Source: Gammaproteobacteria bacterium TMED1
Lineage (GTDB): Bacteria > Pseudomonadota > Gammaproteobacteria > Pseudomonadales > Azotimanducaceae
Direction of reading: 5' to 3'
Assembly (NCBI GenBank): GCA_002167855.2
Contig: NHBG02000020.1
Location: 324,173-388,172, forward strand
Length of the DNA: 64,000 nt
Part shown: positions 1-8,919 of the stretch, one piece after another
Numbering within the stretch: position 1 is the stretch's first letter
How the letters are laid out: each line of letters begins with the position of its first letter
Notes under the pieces: model-generated
The model's input: the letters and a program-made list of their open reading frames with translations, nothing else
The model's database searches: none
Told to the model about the DNA's origin: nothing
Translations under genes and position numbers: made by a program

Positions 1-665
1 TTGGGAAAATAGCGGGCACCAACTTTAGAATTATATGGGATAACGCGTATGCTGTTCATCATTTAGGGGGCAGCCCAGATAAATTAGAAAATATAAAAGA
101 AGCCTGCGAAAAAGAGGGCACTCTGGACAGTATGATAATGTTTGCTAGTACTTCAAAGGTTACCTTCGCGGGTTCTGGTATCTCGTTTGTCGGTTCCTCG
201 CAAAAAAATCTAGACAATTTTGAGCAGTATTTGTCCGCCCAGACTATCGGTTTCGATAAAGTCAATCAGTTAAGGCACGCACGTTTCCTAAAGAATGAGG
301 AGGAGATTAATGCGCATATGGAAAAGCATAGAGAAATAATTCAACCAAAATTCGCCATAGTAGAAGAAAAACTTACTACCTCTCTAGCAGGGATGGATAT
401 TGCCTCTTGGACAAAACCAAATGGGGGTTACTTCGTCTCACTTGACACAACTTTTAAAGTTGCGGATCAAGTGATAAAACTGGCAGACAAAAGTGGAGTA
501 AAACTAACTCCTGCAGGCGCAACTTTTCCCTATGGTAATGATCCAAATAACAGTAATATCAGAATAGCACCAACGTTCCCACCGCTAGACGAGCTTGAAA
601 AAGCGATGGATGTCTTGGTGCTATGTATTGAGCTTGCGACGGTGAATTATCTACTCAATAAATGA
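1..665 (+). CDS. Aspartate aminotransferase, subgroup Ic (5' end cut by window)
   Basis: PLP-dependent transaminase expected to interconvert aspartate/2-oxoglutarate and oxaloacetate/glutamate in the cytosol. The frame is open from base 3, so the ORF-track start at 132 is internal and only the C-terminal half (about 220 of the usual 420-430 residues) is present. Visible are WDNAYAVHHL, STSKVTFAG (its lysine should carry PLP), KVNQLRHARF, NGGYFVSLD, and a closing RIAPTFPPLDELEKAM. These match the Corynebacterium-type AspT family (Pfam Asp_aminotransf) rather than classical AspC. It overlaps the symporter gene by ATGA, so the two are probably co-transcribed. Family assignment is firm; substrate is inferred. 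Confidence 0.85.
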   Translation, partial: GKIAGTNFRIIWDNAYAVHHLGGSPDKLENIKEACEKEGTLDSMIMFASTSKVTFAGSGISFVGSSQKNLDNFEQYLSAQTIGFDKVNQLRHARFLKNEEEINAHMEKHREIIQPKFAIVEEKLTTSLAGMDIASWTKPNGGYFVSLDTTFKVADQVIKLADKSGVKLTPAGATFPYGNDPNNSNIRIAPTFPPLDELEKAMDVLVLCIELATVNYLLNK

Positions 666-2185
666 TGTTAAGTCCTTTAGACAGTTTTATTATTATCATT
701 TATTTCCTTATCTTATTTTTCATTGGGATTTTTTTTGGAATAAAAAACACATCGACGGAAGACTATTTCCTCGGTGGTAGGAAATTCAGGGGCTGGGTTT
801 TAGGGATATCTCTTGTTGGTACATCAATTAGTTCGATCACATTCTTAGCCTACCCTGGTGATGCTTTCAAAACAGCTTGGCTACGCTTTCTTCCAAATCT
901 GATGTTACCGATTGCAGTTCTAATTGCCGCTTATTATTTTCTACCTAGGTTACGTATAGGAAAAGCAACGACTGCCTATGAATTCCTTGAAGAGAGATTT
1001 GGATCGTCCGTTAGGATTTATGGAGCAGGGTCATTTATAGTGGCTCAATTTGTTCGTCTTAGTTTAATCCTCTACTTAGTCGGGCTGGTCTTACACCAAA
1101 TCATTGGTTTTTCTGCTAATGAATGCATAATTTTAGCAGGCGTCGCGGTAGCCATGTACACCGTTTTAGGAGGGATTAACGCGGTCATATGGACTGACGT
1201 CATACAGACCATAGTCCTTGTACTTGGCGGGCTAATCTGTATGTTTGTAATCGTAGAGTCCCTGCCCGGTGGGTTCAGCCAGATTATCGAAGTGGGAAAA
1301 AATCACGGCAAGTTAGCTTTTTCAGAACTCAGAAATGGACAACTGACACCTGTAGCTTGGGGACCCAGCCTCAGTGAAAAAACTATTACTATGATGCTTC
1401 TTATTGGCCTTATTAGTTGGCTGACCGAGTATTCAAGTAATCAAAATACGATACAACGCTTTAATGCAGCGAGCTCAGAAGTGGAGGCTCGAAAAGCAAT
1501 GTATATCTGTGCCGCTGTGAGCCTACCTACTTGGGCCTTTTTCATGCTGCTAGGTACGGCGCTATACGTGTTCTTCGAGAGCTTTCCTGCGGCGCCAGCT
1601 ACTGAAATTATTGCAGGACTCCGAAAAGCAGAGGAAGTAATCCCTTATTTTATTATTCATCACCTCCCCAAAGGTATCATCGGTTTAGTTTTAGCTGCGA
1701 TAGTGGCAGCCGCCATGTCTTCGCTTGATAGTAGTATTAATTCAATATCGACAGTGGCTACTTCAGATATTTATCGACGCTTTATAAAAAAAGATGCTCC
1801 GGATTCTCACTATCTAAAGTTCGCAAGACTGACGGCTTTTGGAACAGGCTTATTGATGATCGGTGGCGCCATCATCTTGACAAATACGCACACAAAGACT
1901 ATCCAAGACACTGCAACGGTCCTTACATCTCTTTTGGCAGGAGGGCTTCTGTCAATTTATGCAATTGGTTTCTTCTCACGCAAAGGTAACGAGAAAGATG
2001 TTCTGTTTGCAATTTTGGGCACCATGGTTTTTACAGCATGGACAATCCTTTCCTCAAAAGCATTACTACCCGAATTTTTATTATATCCATTTGATCTCTA
2101 CTACACTGGCTTGATAGGCAATATAGTTATGTTTGTTCTCGTTTATGGCATCAGCCTGACCTTTCCTGGCAATAAAACATACTAA
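662..2185 (+). CDS. Sodium:solute symporter (SSS family)
   Basis: A 507-residue inner-membrane protein with about 13 hydrophobic segments, the usual size and topology of Na+/solute symporters. Typical SSS features are the N-terminal ysTEDYFLGGRKFRGW region, GTSISSITFLAYPG near residue 55, YTVLGGINAVIWTDVIQ near residue 175 and AAAMSSLDSSINSISTV near residue 350. The last contains the Ser/Asp cluster of the sodium site. The ATG overlaps the aminotransferase stop as ATGA, suggesting coupled translation and perhaps uptake of an amino or keto acid used by that enzyme. The substrate cannot be read from sequence. Confidence 0.85.
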   Translation: MMLSPLDSFIIIIYFLILFFIGIFFGIKNTSTEDYFLGGRKFRGWVLGISLVGTSISSITFLAYPGDAFKTAWLRFLPNLMLPIAVLIAAYYFLPRLRIGKATTAYEFLEERFGSSVRIYGAGSFIVAQFVRLSLILYLVGLVLHQIIGFSANECIILAGVAVAMYTVLGGINAVIWTDVIQTIVLVLGGLICMFVIVESLPGGFSQIIEVGKNHGKLAFSELRNGQLTPVAWGPSLSEKTITMMLLIGLISWLTEYSSNQNTIQRFNAASSEVEARKAMYICAAVSLPTWAFFMLLGTALYVFFESFPAAPATEIIAGLRKAEEVIPYFIIHHLPKGIIGLVLAAIVAAAMSSLDSSINSISTVATSDIYRRFIKKDAPDSHYLKFARLTAFGTGLLMIGGAIILTNTHTKTIQDTATVLTSLLAGGLLSIYAIGFFSRKGNEKDVLFAILGTMVFTAWTILSSKALLPEFLLYPFDLYYTGLIGNIVMFVLVYGISLTFPGNKTY

Positions 2186-2263
2186 TCGGAAATCTTAGCT
2201 CATGTTAAGATAAGTGGAATAGATTTTTATCTTGAATGGAGATAGCCGATACGGCAATGACTT

Positions 2264-3529
2264 ATGAAGTTTATGAAAAAGCTTTTTGGAGAATCGGTTA
2301 CGAATAGCGCAAATGATTTCACTGAGTTGGACCTGCCGTGGGAATTAGAACAAGCTATCAATGAACTGGGATTTAGAGACTGCACGCCTATACAAAAAGA
2401 GGTTCTCCCTCAATCAATCGATGGTTCAGATATCATTGCACAAGCTCAAACGGGCACAGGGAAAACTGCTGCCTTCCTTATCTCGATGTTAACGTACCAT
2501 ATTGAAAACCCTGAGTTAAGCGCTAGAAAAGCGGGAACTCCCTTCGCCTTGATTATCGCCCCAACTCGAGAGCTGGTGATGCAAATCGCTGACGATGCTG
2601 AAAAGCTCTCAGCATACACAAAGATATGTATTGTCCCCATTGTTGGGGGCATAGATTATGAAAAACAAAAACAATTTATGCGGTCGAAGGTTGATATTGT
2701 CGTCGCTACACCGGGAAGATTATTGGACTTCTGCCGTTCAAACATCATTGACCTTTCAAGAATAGAGTCACTAGTCATTGATGAGGCAGACCGTATGTTA
2801 TCCATGGGATTTATACCTGATGTAAAGAGCATAATAAGACGGACCCCTCATAAAGAACGTCGCCAAACACAACTTTTCAGCGCGACACTGAGCGAAGATA
2901 TCCAGCGACTTGCTAAATCTTGGACCCTAAATCCTTTTCTAGTTCACATAAAACCGGAGGAAATAGCGGTAGGGTCAGTTACTCAGGAAGTTTATTTAAC
3001 CTCGGAGAACGAAAAATTTAAGGTTTTATTTAATATACTTAAATCTGAAGAAGTGACTAAGGCGATCATTTTTGTCAACCGTCGTAACCAGACTCGTGAC
3101 CTAGAAGAAAATCTTTATCGCTATCAAATAAGTACAGGATTACTTACTGGGGATGTTCCTCAGAAGCGAAGGATAAGGACTCTTCAGCAGTTTAAGTCAG
3201 GAAAAATCGAGGTTCTCGTCGCGACAGATGTAGCGGGCAGGGGTATTCATGTCAATGATGTCAGTCACGTAATCAACTTCAATCTTCCTGAAGATCCAGA
3301 GGACTATGTTCACAGAATAGGAAGAACAGGGAGAGCTGGCGCGAAAGGTACCTCAATAAGTCTTGTTTGTGAAAGCGATGTGTTTATGCTGCCTGCGATT
3401 GAAAAACTCTTGGGTGAAAGCATCATCAGCACGCAACCAGACGAAAAATACTTATTAGCACTGCCTAACGCGACCCGTCTCAGAAAAAAAGGTACAGCAG
3501 CCAAAAGGCACACCAGCCATACTGAGTAA
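2264..3529 (+). CDS. DEAD-box ATP-dependent RNA helicase (RhlB/RhlE-like)
   Basis: RNA helicase for RNA unwinding in decay or ribosome assembly. All core motifs are present: Q motif (TPIQKEVL, about residue 41), motif I AQTGTGKT (61-68), PTRELVMQ, TPGRLLD, DEAD box (VIDEADRML), SAT, and HRIGRTGRAG (motif VI). At 421 residues it has a short basic tail ending near KKGTAAKRHT, close to RhlB in length. Translation could begin at 2264 or at a second ATG three codons on. It stands alone, with 78 bases upstream of it and a 200-base gap after it. Distinguishing RhlB from RhlE needs a tree. Confidence 0.85.
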   Translation: MKFMKKLFGESVTNSANDFTELDLPWELEQAINELGFRDCTPIQKEVLPQSIDGSDIIAQAQTGTGKTAAFLISMLTYHIENPELSARKAGTPFALIIAPTRELVMQIADDAEKLSAYTKICIVPIVGGIDYEKQKQFMRSKVDIVVATPGRLLDFCRSNIIDLSRIESLVIDEADRMLSMGFIPDVKSIIRRTPHKERRQTQLFSATLSEDIQRLAKSWTLNPFLVHIKPEEIAVGSVTQEVYLTSENEKFKVLFNILKSEEVTKAIIFVNRRNQTRDLEENLYRYQISTGLLTGDVPQKRRIRTLQQFKSGKIEVLVATDVAGRGIHVNDVSHVINFNLPEDPEDYVHRIGRTGRAGAKGTSISLVCESDVFMLPAIEKLLGESIISTQPDEKYLLALPNATRLRKKGTAAKRHTSHTE

Positions 3530-3569
3530 GATCGCAAACCCTACCTATGAAATTAGGAAGCACAAATTT

Positions 3570-3677
3570 ATGAAGGCGCCTACCTTAATTTATAGTTTTT
3601 TGGCTTCCCTAGTTTTAATATTCTATAAATCAAGATTGTTATTTATTTCTTGCGACGTGCGCTACCTATATAATTGA
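3570..3677 (+). CDS. Possible 35-residue hydrophobic peptide
   Basis: Below the ORF-track length limit. An ATG preceded nine bases upstream by AGGAAG opens a 35-codon frame with one hydrophobic stretch (LIYSFLASLVLIFY) flanked by lysines, ending in TGA. It lies in the 200-base gap between the helicase and the DUF2237 gene. I recognise no family. The purine-rich site and hydrophobicity are suggestive, but an AT-rich gap can produce such a frame by chance. Confidence 0.2.
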   Translation: MKAPTLIYSFLASLVLIFYKSRLLFISCDVRYLYN

Positions 3678-3729
3678 TATCTAACAGGCAGTGCTTTTTT
3701 ATTATTAAAAAGACTCATCAGGAATTGCT

Positions 3730-4116
3730 ATGAATGCATTAATAATGGCAGAGGCGCTGAATGTACTGGGTGAGAAACTCCTTCCCTGCGGAGATTCACC
3801 AATTACCGGCTTTTTCAGAGATGGTTACTGTAATACATGTCATGAAGATGTCGGTTCACACACGGTCTGCGTGGAAGTCACTGAGGAATTTTTAGAATTC
3901 TCCCGATTTTCAGGAAATGATTTATCGACGCCGCATCCAGAATTTGAATTCCCTGGACTGAAAGAAGGTGATCGCTGGTGCCTATGCGCAGGGCGCTGGC
4001 TCCAAGCCTACGAAAAAGGTATGGCACCTAAGGTTTTTTTACGCAATACCCACATTAGGGCGCTTGAAACCATACCTCGCGATTTGCTAGAGAAGTTTGC
4101 GGTTCAACTTAATTAG
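3730..4116 (+). CDS. DUF2237 family protein
   Basis: A 128-residue protein of an uncharacterised but widespread bacterial family. Hallmarks are LGEKLLPCGDSPITGFFRDGYCNT, DVGSHTVCVEVTEEFLEFS, GNDLSTPHPEFEFPGL, and GDRWCLCAGRW, with conserved cysteines that could bind metal (my inference). The start is supported by AGGA about eight bases before the ATG. It is a single gene converging on the CoA-transferase. Members of this family have no established function, so none is assigned. Confidence 0.85.
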   Translation: MNALIMAEALNVLGEKLLPCGDSPITGFFRDGYCNTCHEDVGSHTVCVEVTEEFLEFSRFSGNDLSTPHPEFEFPGLKEGDRWCLCAGRWLQAYEKGMAPKVFLRNTHIRALETIPRDLLEKFAVQLN

Positions 4117-4185
4117 TTTTACTAACTCAAGCTATCACAAACTAGGTGATTTAGTTACGAACACCAAATAACAGAATCACTAATT

Positions 4186-5445
4186 TTAAGACTCCCGATG
4201 TTTATTTGAGAAGAAAGTTCCGCGGAGTTCATCTCGAAACTTGGGGTGCGCAATCTCTATTAACTTTTTTGCACGTTCGTTCCACGAAGTATTCTTTAAG
4301 CTTGCTATACCAAATTCAGTAACAACCATGTCCACATCAGTCCTTAAAGCCGTAACCATCTCGACGCGGGGAACAATTCGGGATACCTTTCCCCTTCGAG
4401 CTGTAGAGGCCATAGCAATGATTGAGCGCCCATTCTTGCTAAGCTTAGCTGCACGCATGAAATCGACAGAACCTCCTGTACCCGAGACTTGGAAACCACT
4501 CACAAACTCAGCATTCACTTGCCCAAAAAGGTCGACTTCCATTGCAGAATTTATGGAGACAAAATTATCCAGATGACGAATCACATTTGACTCGTGAGTA
4601 TAATTTGCACCTTTAAAATGAATACTCCTCTCACGTGCTACCCAGTCCAAGAAATCTTTAGACCCCAAAGCAATACCGGTAATATGTTTGCAACTATCAA
4701 TGGCTTTCCGCTTGCCATTTAGATTTCCATTCATGATCAATTTCATCGTACCATCTCCAACAAGTCCTCCGTGAAAACCCAGGTCGTTTTTATTAGTGAG
4801 ATTTGAAAGTATCGCCTCAGGAATCGTACCCACTCCAGTCTGAAGACAATCTCCATCTTTTATAATTGAGGACACTAACTTAGCAATCTCCAGCTCCACC
4901 GATTTTACCTCAGGCTTTGGGTAAAGGATTGGGGGGCAAGCCTTCTCTAATAACAAGTACGACGCGTTCATTTCTAATGGAGGACAACCAATAGGAGCAG
5001 TCATTTCAGTGTTAACTTGGAGAACTACCGTCGCAGCTCCATCAAGAGCTGCCTGAACAAATTCCATACCTGGACCAAAGCGTATTTCTCCGTTGATATC
5101 TTTAGCTACCTGCAACAACACTATATCCAAGGAGCACCCTTGGATATAGTCATACACTGCACGCATCTGCATTGGGATATAATCAATTCTTCCTTTACTC
5201 AAGCCCCTCTGTAACGCGGGAGTCATAAAAAAAGTCGCCATTCTAGATTCAGGCGCTAAGGAGGAAAGGTCTATTTGGTTAATAAATAATGGTTGCTGGA
5301 TAAAAGTCACTCCATTTGCTTTTTCTCCGTCAGCTGCGAGTAGTTCGATAAGGCCTTTAGGTTCATTGGTATATGCTCCCACATAAACTCGTTGACCAGG
5401 CTTAAACAAACTAAGGAATTCAGATTCGTCAATGTACTGGGTCAC
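4186..5445 (-). CDS. Acetyl-CoA hydrolase/transferase family protein
   Basis: A 419-residue CoA-transferase of the acetyl-CoA hydrolase/4-hydroxybutyrate CoA-transferase family, which moves CoA between short-chain acyl-CoAs and carboxylates. Seen are the N-terminal substrate half (GPGMEFVQAAL), the GVGTIPEAIL and GFHGGLVGDGTM loops, and the C-terminal signature NAEFVSGFQVSGTGGSVDFMRAA, whose glutamate is the expected site of the glutamyl-CoA intermediate. Translation starts at GTG. It is divergent from the sulfatase across a 211-base gap in which I found no convincing operator. The exact acyl substrate is unknown. Confidence 0.8.
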   Translation of the reverse strand: MTQYIDESEFLSLFKPGQRVYVGAYTNEPKGLIELLAADGEKANGVTFIQQPLFINQIDLSSLAPESRMATFFMTPALQRGLSKGRIDYIPMQMRAVYDYIQGCSLDIVLLQVAKDINGEIRFGPGMEFVQAALDGAATVVLQVNTEMTAPIGCPPLEMNASYLLLEKACPPILYPKPEVKSVELEIAKLVSSIIKDGDCLQTGVGTIPEAILSNLTNKNDLGFHGGLVGDGTMKLIMNGNLNGKRKAIDSCKHITGIALGSKDFLDWVARERSIHFKGANYTHESNVIRHLDNFVSINSAMEVDLFGQVNAEFVSGFQVSGTGGSVDFMRAAKLSKNGRSIIAMASTARRGKVSRIVPRVEMVTALRTDVDMVVTEFGIASLKNTSWNERAKKLIEIAHPKFRDELRGTFFSNKHRES

Positions 5446-5656
5446 AACTCAAACTCGCCTATAATTAAACTTATGCACAAGTTGCAGCTACTGATCTAAC
5501 GCAACAGATTACTGATTTCTCCGATATACTTACGTTAAACGAGGATCACTCAAAACGCTAGCCAACAGAACAGATGAGAAAACAACTATCTTTTGATTAA
5601 ATGCGAAAAAGAAGCCTTAGAAGCTAGCGATACTAATTGAAAATAGGACTAATATC

Positions 5657-7189
5657 ATGGGCGAAAAACCAAATATTCTTCTTATCATGGCTGATGATCT
5701 GGGTTTCTCGGATTTAGGCTGCTTCGGAGGTGAAATAGATACACCTAATCTCGATGAACTGGCACTGAGTGGTCAACGTTTTACGCAATTCTACACAAAC
5801 GCGAAGTGCTCTCCATCAAGAGCGGCGCTACTTACTGGGCTTTACGCTGAACAAGTTACCGAAAAAGCGGATGGAGGAACGCTCCATGCTCGTAACAATA
5901 TTACCTTAGCAGAGATGCTCCGGCTTGCAGGATACACAACTATGGCAACTGGAAAATGGCATCTTGGCGAAAGCAGCGAACGCAGACCGATTGCGAGAGG
6001 CTTTGACAGATACTGGGGGCTACTTAGTGGTTGCAGCAACTACTTTAATCCCGGTGATCGAAGGCCAGATGAACCAGAACCCGGTCGTAAAAATGATAAC
6101 GACATTCGCCCCTGGTGTGATCAAGACACTGTGATGCATCCATTCAATCCAAAAAATAAGAATTTTTATACTACTGATGCGATCACTGATCACGCGATTC
6201 AATTTCTTAATGAAGTAAAATCGAGTGAAAAACCTTTCTTTCTTTACATACCACACTGCGCACCCCACTTCCCTTTGCAGGCATGGCCTGAAGATATAAA
6301 AAAGTACAGGGAGAGATATACTTCAGATTGGTCAGATATTCGTCAGCAAAGATACTTAAGATTATTGGAGCTTGGAATTATTGATCCTAGTTGGGGCCTA
6401 CCCCCGGCGGATGAGCGAGCCAAACGGTCTTATGCAAACCTAGGTAATCATGCTGTTGAGACAATGGCTGTTTACGCGGCCATGGTAGATCGACTTGACC
6501 AAGGTATCGGTCGAGTATTAAGTAAGCTTTCTGAACTAGGAAAGAAAGAAAACACCCTAGTGCTTTTTTTATCTGACAATGGTGGATGTGCAGAGGAAAT
6601 TCACTGTACCCCAGAGACACCTCCTGGAACTGTGGATTCCTATAGAACAGTTGGTGCAGCCTGGGCAAATGCTAGTAATACACCTTGGAGGTTATTCAAA
6701 GATTTTGATCATGAGGGCGGTATCTCCACCCCATTAATAGCCAGCTGGCCGGCACGAATAAAAAAGCCCGAACTGATTCATGATGTTGCTCACATAATTG
6801 ATTTTATGCCGACATTTGCAGAGATCGCAAATATCGAACTACCTAGCCATTACAAAGGCCAGTCTTTGCTTCCGATAACAGGAAAAAGTCTTGTCCCTTT
6901 TTTTGATGGAGAAAAAGACCAAGCCTCACAACGCGAGCTTTTTTGGTTAATTGGCGGCGCTAAAGCAATGAGAAAGGGTAAATGGAAAATCGTAACTCAG
7001 GGTCCTAAAAGGGTTCAGGCTGGAATACAAATAGAAGCGGGACACCACTCATGGGAGTTATATGACATGGAGAATGATCGTTGCGAACTTCATAATCTCG
7101 CCAACCGCCACCCTGAGATAGTCGAGTGGATGGCGAATAGATGGGAGGAGTGGCATACGAAGTGCCTGCAGGATACAGCTCTATATTGA
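5657..7189 (+). CDS. Sulfatase (formylglycine-dependent type I, arylsulfatase-like)
   Basis: A 510-residue alkaline-phosphatase-superfamily sulfatase that should hydrolyse sulfate esters. The metal-binding ADDLG (12-16) and the maturation motif CSPSRAALLTG (Cys51 becomes formylglycine) are intact. GKWHLG, HCAPHFPLQ and SDNGGC follow, plus the C-terminal WELYDMENDRCELHNLA subdomain. The protein begins MGEKPNILLIM with no signal peptide, whereas most arylsulfatases are exported. The ATG at 5657 is the only reasonable start. No formylglycine-generating enzyme gene is in the window. A link to the propeller glycosidase-like gene at 43-44.5 kb is only speculative. Confidence 0.85.
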   Translation: MGEKPNILLIMADDLGFSDLGCFGGEIDTPNLDELALSGQRFTQFYTNAKCSPSRAALLTGLYAEQVTEKADGGTLHARNNITLAEMLRLAGYTTMATGKWHLGESSERRPIARGFDRYWGLLSGCSNYFNPGDRRPDEPEPGRKNDNDIRPWCDQDTVMHPFNPKNKNFYTTDAITDHAIQFLNEVKSSEKPFFLYIPHCAPHFPLQAWPEDIKKYRERYTSDWSDIRQQRYLRLLELGIIDPSWGLPPADERAKRSYANLGNHAVETMAVYAAMVDRLDQGIGRVLSKLSELGKKENTLVLFLSDNGGCAEEIHCTPETPPGTVDSYRTVGAAWANASNTPWRLFKDFDHEGGISTPLIASWPARIKKPELIHDVAHIIDFMPTFAEIANIELPSHYKGQSLLPITGKSLVPFFDGEKDQASQRELFWLIGGAKAMRKGKWKIVTQGPKRVQAGIQIEAGHHSWELYDMENDRCELHNLANRHPEIVEWMANRWEEWHTKCLQDTALY

Positions 7190-7324
7190 CCTATATTCTT
7201 AAGGTTTGCGCTAAACCTAACTACCTCTATATGTGGCCATGTTAGGGGTCCACGAATCATCGGAGCGGAACCGAGAGAGAGCCCGCCTCAACGTAACATC
7301 AAGACGAGCTCCAGAGGGAGAAGT

Positions 7325-8623
7325 TTAAAGGATATAGCCTCGTTCATTATGCAGAGAAACATCTAGGCCCTCTGACTCTTGTTCTTCATCGACTCTTAGA
7401 CCAATGAGAGAATCTAAAATCTTTAGGATGATGAAACTACAGATACCGGTATAAACTATAGTTGAGACGATGCCAATTGCCTGGGCCCCCAACTGAGCAC
7501 TAATCGAGGAATTTCCTCCTCCAAAGCCAGCTCCGCCGAACTGGGTTGCGCACAAGATACCGACGCCTAGAGCACCGATTATTCCACCAACGGCATGTAC
7601 ACCGAATACATCTAAACTATCGTCATAGCCCACCGCCCTCTTGAGGGCAGTAGAAGCGAAGAAACACCCAACCCCGGCAACTAAACCAAGAGCTATCGCT
7701 CCCATAGGCCCAATCGATCCGCAGGCTGGGGTAATGGCCACTAGTCCAGCTACCGCTCCAGAAGCGATTCCCAAAACACTTGGTTTACCGTGTTTAAGCC
7801 ATTCAGCAAACATCCAAGCAAGAGCTGCCGCAGCAGTAGCTAATTGGGTCACCGCCATCGCCATCCCAGCCACGTTATCAGCAGCCAACTCACTCCCTGC
7901 GTTGAAACCGAACCATCCAACCCAGAGCATGGAAGCTCCAACAATAGTTAATCCAAGATTGTGAGGAGGCATTTGAGTTTTGGGATATCCTTCCCTTCTT
8001 CCCATTACGATAGCCGCGACCAACCCCGCTATACCTGCATTAATGTGGACGACGGTACCTCCGGCGAAATCAAGAATGCCATAATCGCCTAACCATCCGC
8101 CACCCCATACCCAGTGACAGACAGGGGCATAACATATCGTCACCCAAAGTGTCATAAAAATAAGTAGTGCTGAAAACTTCATCCTCTCCGCGAACGCTCC
8201 AACAATTAGCGCAGGAGTAATAATGGCGAAAGTCATCTGAAAAGTCATAAATACCGTTTCAGGAATGGAGCCAGACATTGCATCAACCGTGACGCCCGAC
8301 AAAAAGGCCTTGTCCAATCCCCCCACAAAAGCGTTTACCGATCCACCATCACTAAAAGCCAAACTGTAAAGATAAAGAGCCCATAAAATAGACATTAGCC
8401 CCGTGATAGCGAAACACTGCATTAACACCGAAAGTACGTTTTTGCTTCGAACCATTCCCGCGTAAAACAATGATAATCCTGGAATAGTCATGAACAGCAC
8501 CAGAACCGTAGCGGTGATCATCCAAGCTGTATCTCCAGAGCTTAGTTCATCCGCGATCCCTAAACTTGGTAGGAGCAGAAGCCCCGCGAGAAAAACTCGC
8601 GCCAGATTTTTTATTTTCAACAT
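7325..8623 (-). CDS. amt: Ammonium transporter Amt
   Basis: Inner-membrane ammonium channel. I place the start at the ATG at 8623, not the ORF-track start 54 bases upstream: GGAGAGAG precedes it closely and the protein then opens with a cleavable signal (MLKIKNLARVFLAG...GIADE), as in AmtB. Family signatures are FYAGMVRSKN, DFAGGTVVHINAGIAGL, and DVFGVHAVGGIIGALGVGI with the twin pore histidines, across about 11 membrane helices. No glnK/PII gene is adjacent, unlike the common glnK-amtB pairing. A sigma-54 promoter lies upstream, which fits nitrogen-limitation control. Confidence 0.92.
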   Translation of the reverse strand: MLKIKNLARVFLAGLLLLPSLGIADELSSGDTAWMITATVLVLFMTIPGLSLFYAGMVRSKNVLSVLMQCFAITGLMSILWALYLYSLAFSDGGSVNAFVGGLDKAFLSGVTVDAMSGSIPETVFMTFQMTFAIITPALIVGAFAERMKFSALLIFMTLWVTICYAPVCHWVWGGGWLGDYGILDFAGGTVVHINAGIAGLVAAIVMGRREGYPKTQMPPHNLGLTIVGASMLWVGWFGFNAGSELAADNVAGMAMAVTQLATAAAALAWMFAEWLKHGKPSVLGIASGAVAGLVAITPACGSIGPMGAIALGLVAGVGCFFASTALKRAVGYDDSLDVFGVHAVGGIIGALGVGILCATQFGGAGFGGGNSSISAQLGAQAIGIVSTIVYTGICSFIILKILDSLIGLRVDEEQESEGLDVSLHNERGYIL

Positions 8624-8704
8624 TTCTCTCTCCACAATAACTGTTTCACTTTTTGTCCCGCGCACCATTTTTGACAAGTCGCACGGCCTCCGAACGTTTT
8701 AAAA

Positions 8705-8721
8705 AGCAAAGTTAGTGCCAA
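8705..8721 (-). promoter_or_regulatory. Sigma-54 promoter of amt
   Basis: Read on the minus strand, TGGCACTAACTTTGCT matches the -24/-12 consensus TGGCACGNNNNTTGCW at all but one position, with the required ten bases between GG and GC. Transcription would start about 12 bases downstream, near 8694, giving a leader of about 70 bases before the amt ATG. This predicts dependence on RpoN and an enhancer protein such as NtrC. I did not find a convincing NtrC site upstream. Confidence 0.8.
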
Positions 8722-8919
8722 TTAAGGGCATTAATAAGGAAGTTAGCGGATTAACTTACCTAAAATAGGTTTTGGTATGGTTTTGACTTACTTATGAAGG
8801 AATAAAAAGATCTACTTTAGTGCATACAAAATAGTTATGCTCTATTTTAGATCAACAAAAAGATTCATATCAGTCTTTGTAGCTTTGTATATACTTAGGA
8901 AAAACTTCTAAAACCTACT

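Noticed and set aside
7201-7217. AGGTTT/AAACCT hairpin as sulfatase terminator
   Set aside because: Six-base stem without a T-run on either strand.
8722-8900. NtrC enhancer sites upstream of amt
   Set aside because: Only partial, poorly spaced TGCAT-like matches were seen.
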